From: Rosellinia necatrix
Taxonomy: Eukaryota; Ascomycota; Sordariomycetes; Xylariales; Xylariaceae
Reading direction: 5' to 3'
Assembly: GCA_021209875.1 (NCBI GenBank)
Contig: JAGYVD010000001.1
Span: 6,014,001 to 6,078,000 of the forward strand
DNA: 64,000 nucleotides
Shown: positions 46,923 to 58,100 of the stretch, piece after piece
How the letters are laid out: each line of letters starts with the position of its first letter
Position numbering within the stretch: the first letter of the stretch is position 1
Notes under the pieces: model-generated
The model's input: only the letters and a program-made list of their open reading frames with translations
Databases searched by the model: none
Told to the model about the DNA's origin: nothing
Position numbers and translations under genes: made by a program

Positions 46923-47834
46923 TTAGCCAGTCCAAACGTCGGGGCCGGGGCACTTATATGATGTCCGGCCACCATTGTAGATATCAACCTTCCATCCGTC
47001 AGCTATTGTGATCGCCTTTCATGAGAGATAGTTTCTACTTACCATGATACCGGGATCCGATTGAGGCGCGTAGCCAGGAATGGTAGTCAGGAGGTTGGAC
47101 GGGGCAGTTGCGGAGCCGGAGCCGGTCACTTCGATCTGAGCGCATTCGGGGTAGAACTGCGGCGTGTTGGCCTGGTGGAGGGCAAGCAACTCATGCCGGA
47201 TGAGGTAGTTTCCGGGCTTCAGGCTCGCGGGGATCTTGCTCGACCATTTCAGCGTCTTGTAGACGACGCCCGTGCCCCAGTCGTTGCTGTTCAACGCGGT
47301 CCCGTAAAGGCCCATCTGGTCGATCTTGAACCACTTCTTTTGCTTCCCATCGCACGACGAGAAGCCGTTCTCGCATGGGTACATCCACACCATGACCGGA
47401 CCCTGCTGGTGCGTCCATTGCTGCCACACAGCCGTGATGTTTGTGCCGGCCGCGATCTTGGCTGATAGCGGGGCTGAGGTTCCGCCGTTGCAGGTCATTT
47501 TGCCGTCCGTCGCTGTCATGATAGGGTTGTAATCGGGCCACTTATAAAAGAAACGCCGTTAGTACGCTTCGAGCATAACCTGGTGATCTCGCAGTTCGGC
47601 ATGCCCGTAGTCCGTATAACTTCGAGCAGATCACTAGACCTCCAATTCGGAGTTCACTTGAATGGGGCCTCAGCTAGGGCATTAACGTACTTGTCTTTGA
47701 ATGATTTGAGCATTTGGTTGTGGCGAGAAGCCCTGATAACCGGGGTATGTAGTACCGCTGATGATGTAACTAGTTACAGCACCGTGTGCAGCAACCAAGG
47801 CTGGCGCGAATATCAGAGGGAGCGAGAATAACAT
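46923..47834 (-). CDS. AA9 lytic polysaccharide monooxygenase
   Basis: Copper enzyme secreted to cleave cellulose or other beta-glucans by oxidation. Exons on the minus strand are 47691-47834, 47043-47540 and 46923-46988, giving 235 residues. Introns are 150 and 54 bp; joins give IQRQWPDYNPIMTATD and DPGIMVDIYNGG. The signal peptide is MLFSLPLIFAPALVAA, so the mature enzyme starts at His17 (HGAVTSY), the N-terminal copper-brace His. The second His is in YLIRHELLALHQ; the axial Tyr is in PQFYPECAQIEV. NGGTSAPL and the terminal CPGPDVWTG are also typical. There is no carbohydrate-binding module. The last exon is only 66 bp. It borders a 5 kb AT-rich desert on its upstream side. Confidence 0.95.
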
Positions 47835-48663
47835 TTTCAAATGTTTAAACACCAAGTAGGGTTCAAGTGGTTGATTGAGACAAGGGCAAAAGGGGCAAAT
47901 ATATTGGTTAAGGGGTTCGAATCAAGCCCTATTTATCGGAGCCGGTAGTTAGTCCTCGCCATAATATATAACACAGTTTCGGGGGCTCACATTCCTAGAT
48001 CTCAGAATGAGGTAACTATTAGTCTTTGTGGGCGGCCCGACAAACAACTGGGAGGGAGAACTATGCGGACCGTACCATGATTATTTTCCTGGTTTGCATT
48101 GCCGATCGCACCATACTGGTAACCACTCATGCAGCGGACCGAATGATCTGTAATCGCCTCGGTAGGACGAGGGCCGCTTGCGACATGTATATACGATTTT
48201 GAGTAAAAGGGGCGCTTTTTGGGGCAGCGATTGGACAACCAGCCTGGTGGTTCCGTCAGGTGTGCATCGATTTCCCCACGTTCTTATGCGCGTATATATT
48301 GCACCTCAGAAGACCCGAAAGAGAAGTGGGACAGATGATTCGGTGCCGTATCGGCAGCAAATTATATCTCATTGTGCTGATATCTTCAGGCATGCTCGGG
48401 AGATGCTGCTTAGGTTCAACGTCTTGATATAGTAAGGCTTAGGCGCTATGTCTATAATAGGCTATTTAGGGTAAATGCTTCCACCAGTACCAGCCGACGT
48501 GAAATACTGCAGAACCCGCCTCTATATTATGGAGATTCAAACGTGTTATACGCTAGGGCGGCCGCAGTACGCCTAATATCTATACGAAACAGACCTTGCC
48601 CTGAATAATCGGCGAAAACCTCACAGGCACTGATATAGAATGATGCCATACCAAGTTATGAGA

Positions 48664-48692
48664 AGTTCATGAGTTCGACCCTCATATCGACT
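48664..48692 (+). pseudogene. tRNA 3'-half fragment
   Basis: ATGAG-TTCGACC-CTCAT forms a perfect T arm, followed by a seven-base acceptor-like strand and A. No matching 5' half was found just upstream. The same T-arm sequence recurs at 49158-49175. Confidence 0.45.
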
Positions 48693-49084
48693 AATATATT
48701 CCTCGAATCTTTTTCGTATTTCATTCGTTTCTGTTTAGGGATACTAAATAGATTATGTTCGAGTATAGCACTAAAGCATTGAGACCATCGGAGGCTTCCA
48801 TATTAAGGCAGCTATCCAGCAGTAGCGTAAGTCGCGTTTGAGGCGGTAAGCGCGTGTTGAGGGTGGAGAATGGGTGACCTATATCGTTCAGTGAGTTGCA
48901 ATGATATTATCGCCGTTGCTATTGGCGATGGTCTAAGTGTTATTGAAGCGTTGAAATGACCCAGGCATGAGAATAACATAAAAAGCTCAATGTTGAATAT
49001 AGATTTAAGGTTAGCAGTTGGCATAATGAGTTGCGGGCCGGATCTAACCGCAGCCAGAATGTAGTACCCATGCAACAATTAACC

Positions 49085-49181
49085 AGTGTGTCACCTCACT
49101 CTGGTTAGAGCGTCGTACTAATACAGTATCATACTGTAATAAGTAATGCGAAGGTCATGAGTTCGACCCTCGTACGAACCA
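49085..49181 (+). pseudogene. Intron-containing tRNA-Ile(AAT)-like gene, probably degenerate
   Basis: D arm around CTCACTCTGGTTAGAG. The anticodon stem TCGTA/TGCGA encloses loop CTAATA plus an intron of about 21 bases, reading anticodon AAT (Ile). The T arm ATGAG-TTCGACC-CTCGT pairs well. The acceptor stem pairs at only about five of seven positions (AGTGTGT with ACGAACC), so it is more likely a relic than a working gene. Confidence 0.5.
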
Positions 49182-49286
49182 TCAATCATAATTTTTGAAC
49201 TTTTTACAAAACTAGCAACTGCTAATATCATCCTAACATCCAGCTAAGCATTATAAAAAATTATAATTCAATCTATCTTCACAAAG

Positions 49287-49494
49287 TGTGAGGTCTAAGG
49301 ATCACGGAGTGAATAGATAGGCATGTTCTAGGCCGTAGGTGGTTGTATTTAGGGCTCAATCGGGTTAATAATTGATTCCTGAACCCTTCAAGACCCAAGG
49401 AGGTCCCGAAGGTCCTTATATACACCCATTTCCAGTACTAGAACCACCCTAGGTGTCGGGTGGTAGCTAGTAGGGTGTCATGTTAGGATTGCCC
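49287..49494 (+). repeat. LTR-like dispersed repeat, copy 2
   Basis: Opposite orientation to the copy at 26977-27172. It starts TGTGAGG and shares ATCACGGAGTG, GTTGTATTTAGGG, ATTCCTGAACCC, GGTCCTTATATACA, CCAGTACTA and CCCTAGGTGTCGGG. Ends are approximate. Confidence 0.6.
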
Positions 49495-49496
49495 AG

Positions 49497-49713
49497 AGTG
49501 AAGTCTAGTCACTATGAGGTAGCAGCTGGGTAGCAGGTAGATAGCCAAGTATAGGGGTAGGGCTCGGTATCATTGATTCCTGGGCCTACCATCTAGGTGG
49601 GAGGCCTTCAGTCCTTATATACACAATTATGCCCTTAGAGCTACCACCTAGGGTAGCTGGTACCTCGCTATGTGATCCATTGGCCTGACACAGGGTCATT
49701 ATTGGACCTGACA
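49497..49713 (+). repeat. LTR-like dispersed repeat, diverged copy 3
   Basis: Directly follows copy 2. It shares AGTATAGGGGTA with copy 1, and ATTGATTCCTG plus CCTTATATACAC with copies 1 and 2, and ends near GGACCTGACA. More diverged; borders approximate. Confidence 0.45.
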
Positions 49714-50907
49714 CAAAGGAATTATACCACAAGGATCCATTTATACAGTCTCTAGATGCTAACGCCATACATACATATATCAATTAGGTCGAAGTTATAA
49801 GTGAACTGGCTGCTCAATAAACTCACTGCCGTGCTGTTCAAACTCATCTTTGATCCTGTTTATTGTATTTATTTAATCAAGTGCTCTGCTATCTTATAAA
49901 TATTATCACCAGGCTTGGGGGAAGGCATGTGCCCTTTGTCAAGGATCTTAATATCTAAGTTTAAAGACACGCCTTGCAGTTGAAACTCAGGATTGCCTTT
50001 AACTAACACCAAGGTTGGATGGAATGTGTAGGGTTATCCTACCTCCAACAGAATAAACCACGACTTTTATCTAAAACAATTATTTCACTTCAATGCGTAT
50101 GGAAACTCTCCGAGTGTCTGAAGGTCTATATTACGAGTCTTACAAGGCGCTTCCCTACCAAACTAACTATTCTCCGCCCATTGCAGTCGTTAATGACTTA
50201 TTTCTAGTCTATAAATTCTAGCCATAGCATATACTACATATGTGGCGTAGTTTGAAGCGTCAAACTTGTTGTTGACCGGTTGGCAACGCATGCTAACTAC
50301 GTCTGTAATCACAGTTAAACTAACGCCGGCTGCCGTCGCATCTAAAGCTACAGACTTCGTAGCTGAGTTCCTGACTGGAACCGCGATTTTTGGTTGTGGC
50401 ACGACCAGAGATACGTAGTTCCAACGTTGCTGGGTTTTTTTTTTTTTTTTAAGCAATGATAGAAGTAAATTGCTATGTTGATGAGAAAGAAGGAGGGACT
50501 TAGGATCAACCATCCTGTTCCTTTAACTACGTACCTAAATCCCTTTTTATTGTCATATTCGCCAAGACCTCACACTGAACAAGGCCTATGCACCCAATAA
50601 AAGCATCGTCCACTATGTATTCTTGTGGTCAGATCAGCCAAGAGCCCGGCCTACGGTGAAATGGACGTATTTGGACCTTGGGTTCTTGGCATTTTGGCTG
50701 GACCCAACAACCCTAGTTAGATGGTATAATGCCAATACATAAAAGAAGGTAGCTGCTCCGATACTTTCTACGATATACACTCGATTCCCGGTGAGTAGGG
50801 ATAATTGGTGTAGTCATTCAGATTATTCCAAGAGGGTTGGTGTTTTTAACAAAGCACGTAGAGGGATGGGTGTATACTGCACTTGTAATTCGTCTATCAA
50901 CCAACGT

Positions 50908-51000
50908 GGTTGGTTACGTCAGCTGATTAGAGCGTCGCGCTGATATTGTAATATACTGTAATAAGTAATGCGAATGCCGTGAGTTTGACCCTACTGACCA
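50908..51000 (+). pseudogene. Second intron-containing tRNA-Ile-like relic (GAT)
   Basis: Shares GATTAGAGCGTCG, ATACTGTAATAAGTAATGCGAA and the intron with the copy at 49085. The anticodon loop is CTGATA, reading GAT. The T stem is broken and the 3' end is about three bases short, so it should not be functional. Confidence 0.5.
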
Positions 51001-52661
51001 CTTCCAAAATCCTTTTATGGCTTGATTTATGTTTTCCGTTTTTCTAGGGGCCCATAGAGCCCAAGAACCTTTTGAGGAGCCGATATGTTGTCAGGTTCCA
51101 GTCAATCATAGTCCTAGTGGATAACTACAGCCCGCTCCGGCGACTGCCTGTGCTTGTCAGAAGTTTCTTTTTAAAGTAACACCGCCAAGAAGATTTTAAC
51201 TCCATACATGAACGAAACGCGGCGAATCATTGTGGTGGCCAGTGTTTTAACTCAGGGCGACCAACGTTAGTGAAGAGGGGGTTCCAATTAAATCAACGAA
51301 ATGGAACGATCGCACACTGGATGATGCATTGATTATCCTACAGTAGCATACGGATACGGCGCGGATATCGGCTCACATCCCTACCTGGCTGGTGTTGGCT
51401 TATACACCGCCGCATCATCACAGGTCTTCCGTGTCAGCGTCGTATCAGCCTTTTATTCTCATCAAAATGAGGGACTATTCGCTCCTTGACCGCTCTTCTC
51501 GGAACCTCGCTGAGGAACCCCTTCATTTGCTCGGCCGGGTGCGTCCTTCAATTTCGAGGTAGTATACTTGTGCACATCAGCCTACCTTTCGCACTGCATG
51601 ATTACTCTTATGCACTGTCTCAAGAATTGCATTTTCATCGGGGGTATGCACCTTGGCTCGATATCGACTTATTGTACATATAAACTACTTTACCTATAAG
51701 GAGCAGATTATCTCATTGTAGAGGGGTTCTTCGCCAGTGTCGGTCATGACACACAGGTCCCTAGAGTTGTACTAGAAGGGAGAGTAGTCCTAAATCACAA
51801 CTTAACAATCCAGAACGAGCAGGCCAATAAAAAATCGATAGAAACGAACCCATCACCATCTGGGTAGAGGCATCTGTTCAGCCAATTCCATACTGAATGT
51901 GAATACTACGTCGTGATCCTAAATAGCTCCAGTCTCAATATTCCATATATCCTAGTGATCTAGAGAAACCCTATGGCCTACTAGAACTGCTTAGGCTATG
52001 CTAAATCGTTGACTTAGGGTTAGGATTTGATAAATGATTGATATAATTTAGCCTTGCCATCTATCCGGAATGATTACCAAATGAATAACATTAGAATATG
52101 CAGGATGCAAGTGTTCTGCATAAATTGACTGATGCTTATATCATTCCACTACTTGTCATGAGAGACCAACCTATGAAGCCACGGATGATTGAAGGAGGTT
52201 TAAATCACCAAATACGCACTTGGTCCCCCATTTAGCTCTCATAAAACCATCGGCCTACACCATGAGTATTACTGTAGCTTTTTAAACAGTCTCGGCAGGG
52301 TGATACATTATACAGACTGGGTATTATCAAATGTCATTAACTCTCTCCTCTTCCATTCCCGATCTTCCGACGTTTGTGCAGTCTTCTGACCAATTCCTGG
52401 TTATCGCGTATGGCAGCTGCGGCCCCAAATTAATTTGAAAGCGGTTCACTAGTGCGTATGAAGTGTAGTCAAACACCTAGTGCTGAGGGAAGCAATACAA
52501 TTGATGCATTGTCAGCTCAGCAAGCTTCGTATTACAACAAAAGAGGTTTATGGCCTGATGCAACATCGAGTCTTGGTAGAAATGTTTCTTTGAACACGGG
52601 AGGGGGGAAACATGAAGTGGAATTCTATCCACGATACACTCACACTATATCCGGGACGGTC

Positions 52662-52669
52662 TATATAAA
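52662..52669 (+). promoter_or_regulatory. TATATAAA box of the ten-Cys protein gene
   Basis: 142 bp before the ATG at 52811, preceded by CCGGGACGGTC. Good position for a fungal core promoter. Confidence 0.5.
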
Positions 52670-52810
52670 TCGACAATCTCTCCCTCCCTCTAATGCGAAT
52701 ACCACCCAGCTCAGCCAGACACAAGATCCATCACCATCACTCTTCATCGTCCATAAAAACAACCAAGCCTCTACGATCCATAGTCAAACACAACCACTCC
52801 ATCTTCGAAA

Positions 52811-53323
52811 ATGCTGTTCTCCAACCTATTCCTCGCGACCATCTCCCTCGCGCTCGCCGCAGAGGCCACCCAGGCGGCAGACCTGGTCGTGCTCGAGGAG
52901 TTCACCAGCAACGACGGGGTGTCGACGATCACGGTCTACGGCGACGCGGTGACGTCGCCGGCCGCGGCCGACATCCGCGGCCGGGACCTGTACCGGCGCT
53001 GCGGCTCCAACGTGCTCCGCTGCGACAACTCGCACGAGGCGAACCGCAACGCGTGCATCAGCCTGGTCAACGACCTGCGCGGCTCGTCCGCGCAGCTGCC
53101 CGGCAGCCCGCGCTCCATCTGCGGCACCTACAGCGGCCAGCAGTGCTGCGTGAGCTGGCACAACCCCGTCAGCAACGCCGTGCGCTCGCACCTCGCCGGC
53201 GCCGCCCAGAAGGCCCTCGACGGCTGCCGCGGCGACAACGGCGTCTCCGGGAAGACCAGCGACACCTTGATCGGCTCGACCTGCACCGACCAATGCCTCT
53301 CGAACCGCGCCACCGGCTGCTAG
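52811..53323 (+). CDS. Secreted ten-cysteine protein of unknown function
   Basis: 170 residues, intronless, with signal peptide MLFSNLFLATISLALAAEATQA. The mature protein has ten Cys: RRCGSNVLRC, NACISL, SICGTYSGQQCC, DGCRG, TCTDQC and TGC at the very end. Other fixed-looking parts are VSWHNPV, LAGAAQKALDGCRG and VSGKTSDTLIGSTC. The even Cys number and small size suggest five disulfides and an extracellular role; such proteins include candidate effectors and antimicrobial proteins. I recall similar unnamed ascomycete sequences but no characterised member. Strong GC3 bias contrasts with the AT-rich desert upstream. Confidence 0.8.
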   Translation: MLFSNLFLATISLALAAEATQAADLVVLEEFTSNDGVSTITVYGDAVTSPAAADIRGRDLYRRCGSNVLRCDNSHEANRNACISLVNDLRGSSAQLPGSPRSICGTYSGQQCCVSWHNPVSNAVRSHLAGAAQKALDGCRGDNGVSGKTSDTLIGSTCTDQCLSNRATGC

Positions 53324-55158
53324 TGCATCGGCCTGTGGGAAGATGCTGAGGACGGGCGTGGAACGGGTCTGGATTCTCTGGTTGGAAAATCTGCGCTTTG
53401 GATGACTGGCATTCGTTGGAAATCCTCCCATGAAATTCGGATATTGTAAATCACCCGTTGAAATCAATTGTTGACGTTGGCCGGGTGGCGAGTGGTGGTG
53501 AGGGGAGCGCTGTTGGTGGACTTTGCTTTCAACTCCTGAATTGTAACCCCTAGCTCATAAATTCTAGAAATGCCAAGAATCAATTCACGACCCCATATCA
53601 AGACTAAAGCAAGTTTATATATACACCCTGTGATCCTGTGATTGATCACCCTCATATTAAACGCGGACAATCAAGAGACAATCCGAACTAGTTATATATT
53701 AGTAATTAAATAGGTTATCAATTCTTATGGTTCACTGCTACACTCCCGCTCCCGTAGACACATAAAAGACGCTCCCAGAATCCTGAATCGATTAATAAAC
53801 AAGCATATCTTGGACACTTCGACTTTCGACTATCAAAATAGTCATTGTTTTATCTCTACTCAAAGTCTCTCCTCCTTCTCCTCCACCACCACCACCAGAG
53901 GAACTCACGGTAGTACATTGGTCTTGTTTAGCATAGTCGGTATTATCGCCTTGTAAGTGCCGTAATACATGTGCTTCGAATATGTTACTACCTAACGACA
54001 ACAGGCATGTAAACAACAAAAACCGCCAGTATAAACCAAACTCCCTGGTCACTCTAATTATCTTGTCACCCCGCATTTTAGCCACAATATTTTTTTTATA
54101 CAAAATAGTCCCCAACCAATCACTAGAATTTAAAATGCTATTACTCGCCGTAAAATGGATTAACCCTAGCACATCGTCAATCTCGACAAAAAGATACTGC
54201 TGTCCAACAAATTGGGCCGGAAAATGGGAGAGATTTTTAGCAATGGGGTTATCAAACAACTTGTCCACCTCCTTATAGTCCCGAATTCCAAGAGAAGATT
54301 GCGCATTTCAGTCCGGTATCAACAAAGCGCAAGCTCTCAAGTAACCGATGGCTATATCCTCTCAACCCTGCTCTTCCAAGCCATTGGCACCTGGGATCCA
54401 GCTGCTTAAGCTCCTTTATAATTATCTGTCTCGGTGAAATGGATAGCATTGGAAAAAGGCTGGTGATCGCAGCCCAAGTGCCGCAGTGAGCCCTGTGGCT
54501 AAGTTGGTGGCTATTGGGGTGAGCGGTCGGGTCAGTATGAGCCTAACCCACTCAAGCTGACCAATCAGAAGGCAGGAAAGATATGACCCTTTTCATGGCT
54601 GCGTATATAAAGCGGCCAGTCCGATCATGTATTTACACTACAGTGCTCGCTGATGAATTCGAACACATAATAGAGAGTTGTATCAAGGAGGGATTACCGT
54701 AACATGGATATATAAACTTAAGGTATTATTTACGTGAAATATTTCGACTTTTAGCAAGCCAAACAAGATTGATAGGTTAGAATCGCGGTATGAGATATAA
54801 AAAAAAGGAGTCAAGAAATGATTAGTGGGGTTATTTCTTAAACGAGGCCTCGTAGTGACAGAGACATATAGCTTCACCTTGCACGCTGGCATACAAAATT
54901 ATCTTTGCTAAATAGTAAGATTATGGTTATTATGTCTATTTTCCCCCTATGTAATATTACCCTAACACAACGTTTATCTCGTTGTTGAGAACAAGACTTC
55001 CAGTCTATAATATCGAATGGTATCACTATACGAGGTATATGCATACTGTTCAGTTAGGCACCCAGCTGAATATCTCCCCAACGCCATCGGGTCGGGCACC
55101 TCAGTGTCAGATCATCAATCCCACACCACCGCACTCTAGCATACCAGGTTCTGCGACA
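53324..55158. other. Intergenic upstream of the NLR gene
   Basis: About 1.8 kb. A minus frame at 53792-54268 (158 codons, with a Gly run) and a plus frame at 53982-54278 overlap; neither resembles a known protein. A GTATATAAAG box lies at about 54602. Confidence 0.45.
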
Positions 55159-58100
55159 ATGCCTCGGAAATCGATACGTGCTTCATTGCGTGAGGTTTGG
55201 GACAAACAGGTCATTGGTAGTTCCAAGGACGGCCAAAACTTGACGGCGCAGCCTTTACCATTACCTACGGGGGCCTCCAGAGCTGAAAGCCTAACAGCCG
55301 CCCAAAGCTCCAATCTCCTTGATCCAGATCCTCCAGCGAACAACCAAAGCCAACCACCGACAACGTCGACAACGTCGACAAGTGCCGCGCCGGGCCCATC
55401 TATCGGCGTAGAAGAACAGCGGGCACGAGACACGTCTCGCAGTGAGATCCTAAAGCCGTACGCGAGCAGCGTTGATATGTGGAATGAAGGTCTGGAGAGC
55501 CTGGACGATACAGCAAGTCACGATATTAGGAGCCACCTGGGTGGCCTCGAATCCCCTGGCCAAAATGATGCAAAGACTTTGGCGGAGGATGTCCTAGGGC
55601 GTATGGATGCGATATTGAAGACAGAGCAAAGAGGCAGCAGGGTTGGTCGCATCCTCGAGAACACCATGGCAGTTCTAAACAAGCTACTTTCTACGGGCGA
55701 TGTGCTTGTGAGCATCGATCCTACTCATGCTGCTCCACCGTGGGCCATTGTTCGATCTGTTCTCGTGGTATGTGTCTCAATTTGTCAGACAACTTCGCTT
55801 TTTCCAACAGTCGATTACTTCGGTGGAAACTTGATTTTCGTAGTTATTCTGACCGCTTTAGCTTTTCACCTCGAACGTCGAGTTGAAAAATCGTCTGATC
55901 GCCGGAATTGCGGTGGTGGTCACGCTCCTCGTACAATGTGGCGCGTACCAACAGCTGTACATGACCCCAGATCTCCCTCTCCGGCCGCCAAAGACAGCAC
56001 TATCCGAATTGAAGAAGTCTATTATCCACACATATGCGCAATCTCAAAGATTCATCAGCTTTGCCATGAGACAACAAAGGAGCAGGGTTAAAGTTGTAAC
56101 GGCTTCATTTACTCTTGGTGATGTGGAGGGTTATGTTAATGATCTTTTGCAATGCGATAAACAGCTGTCCCGAGCCGCAAACAATTGCGAAAAGCATTGC
56201 AATTTGTCTGATCGGCGTAAGGTTCAGGAGCTTCTGGAACTCAAAGCAGACTTCTCCCGGGTCTTTCAAGACCAGATGTACGTCTCAAAATGCCTGAGAC
56301 CGAGCAACGCTAATCATCTGAACAGTGGCTTAGTTTTGAACAATATCAACGCAAGGGAGCGTGCTGAGCTACTGGAGTGGATTTCTCCTATACCGTACGG
56401 GAAACACCACAACAGAGTCAAGGAGGCCCGAACAATCGACACGTGTGAGTGGTTGTTGAGACACGAAAAATTCCGCAAATGGGAAAATTCCAGTACTTCC
56501 ACGATTTTATGGCTTCAAGGTTCTCGTAAGTATCCTGTCTTAATTATGTTCCACAATAAGGGGCTAATTTCTGGAAGCCGGTGCTGGTAAAACATTTCTT
56601 ACCTCGAAAGTTATTGACCATCTGCGGGCTCTGCTTGGTAACTCGCCAAACCAGGAAGGATTGGCATTCTTTTACTGCGATCGGAATGAGGAACAACGCC
56701 GACAGCCACTCTCTATCCTTCAAAGCTACGTGCGCCAGTTATCGACTACTATCAAGAGCCCCGACGGCATTAGGCCGCAGCTTCAAGAGGTCTGCCGTAA
56801 GGCAAGAGGAAATGCGTCAGACCTAGGTTTCAAGGACTGTAAGGAAGAACTGTTGCAGTCGATCTGTCTCTATTCTCGGACGACCATCGTGCTCGATGCA
56901 CTGGATGAGGCCGAGCCAAGGTCACGCGGGCAGATCCTTGAGTTCCTAGAATATCTTGTTTCAACATGCAAGGAGGGCCTCAGAATCTTCATATCTAGTC
57001 GGCCTGATCGGGATATTCGAAACCGGTTCCTTAAATTACCAAATATTGAAATCCAAGCGACCGATAATGAAGGTGACATCCAAACGTTTGTCCAAGAGGA
57101 AATCGCCAAACACGGAAATTGGGGGGACATGTCAGAGGACTTACAAAGTCACATCGCCACGACGCTCTTCAACAAGAGTCAAGGAATGTAAGAAATGTCA
57201 AACCAGCCAGCCACGAGTATTAACGCTAATATGGAATAGGTTCCAGTGGGCATTTTTGCAAATCAACGAGTTACTTGATCTTGAATCGGAGTCGGCCATT
57301 CGCGGTCGGTTAGGCGTGCTTCCCCCCGACCTCGAAACTGCGTATGATGGCATTTACAAAAAGATAAAATCTCGTAACGATCATGATAGAACACTTGCCG
57401 AAAATGCTTTCAAATGGGTGGCATGCGCTCGTCACCCACTTGGTAGTGACGAGCTTCTATCTGCTATTCGTTTGGATTCGAGCACAACCGCTCGCAATCT
57501 ATCTGATACGATCACCGAAGCCCAGCTGCTGCATCTTTGCAACAACCTGCTTGTCATTGATTCTCAGCGGCGTATCTGGAGGTTCTCCCACTTATCAGTC
57601 ACGGAATACTTCGAAGAGCATCACTGGGACCTTGCAAGGGCCCATTGCCACGCTGCTATTGTTTGTATCAAGCTTCTAATCGACACATATAAAGATAATC
57701 GAACGTTTCCTTTCCGACAACAAGAGAGCCTTCCACTAGGAGTCAGTTTTCAAGGGTATGCGCACATGCATTGGATATCTCATACCCAAGCTCAAGACAA
57801 ACCGGGAGCGGATTCTGTACTAGCACCGCTTCTAAAATCATTCCTTGGTTCCCCGGCAGTGAGCAGTGCCCAATATCGTGCATGGTATGATACGATATAT
57901 AAGTTAAAGAACAACATCAATAAGATGCCTTGGAAGAATACCAGTTCATTGTTTTATTTGATGAGATACGTTGACGACGAGAGCGTCGCGTTGTTCGTCA
58001 TGTGTTACGCCCCATTTTATTATATCTTGCAAGACTGGTGGGAAAGTGCAGAATTCGACGTTTCGGTCACAAATTACGGGGGATACAGCCTGCTCGCGCT

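Larger units (their letters stand above)
47835..52810. other. AT-rich gene desert with repeat relics
   Basis: Almost 5 kb with no convincing gene. It holds LTR-like copies at 49287-49713 and tRNA-like relics at 48664, 49085 and 50908. A T run lies at 50437-50451. Most frames are short and rich in stop codons. The composition suggests a repeat-derived island; RIP is plausible but was not measured. Confidence 0.6.

Noticed and set aside
49287..49713. A complete LTR retrotransposon between copies 2 and 3
   Set aside because: The copies are adjacent with no internal reverse transcriptase or integrase sequence.
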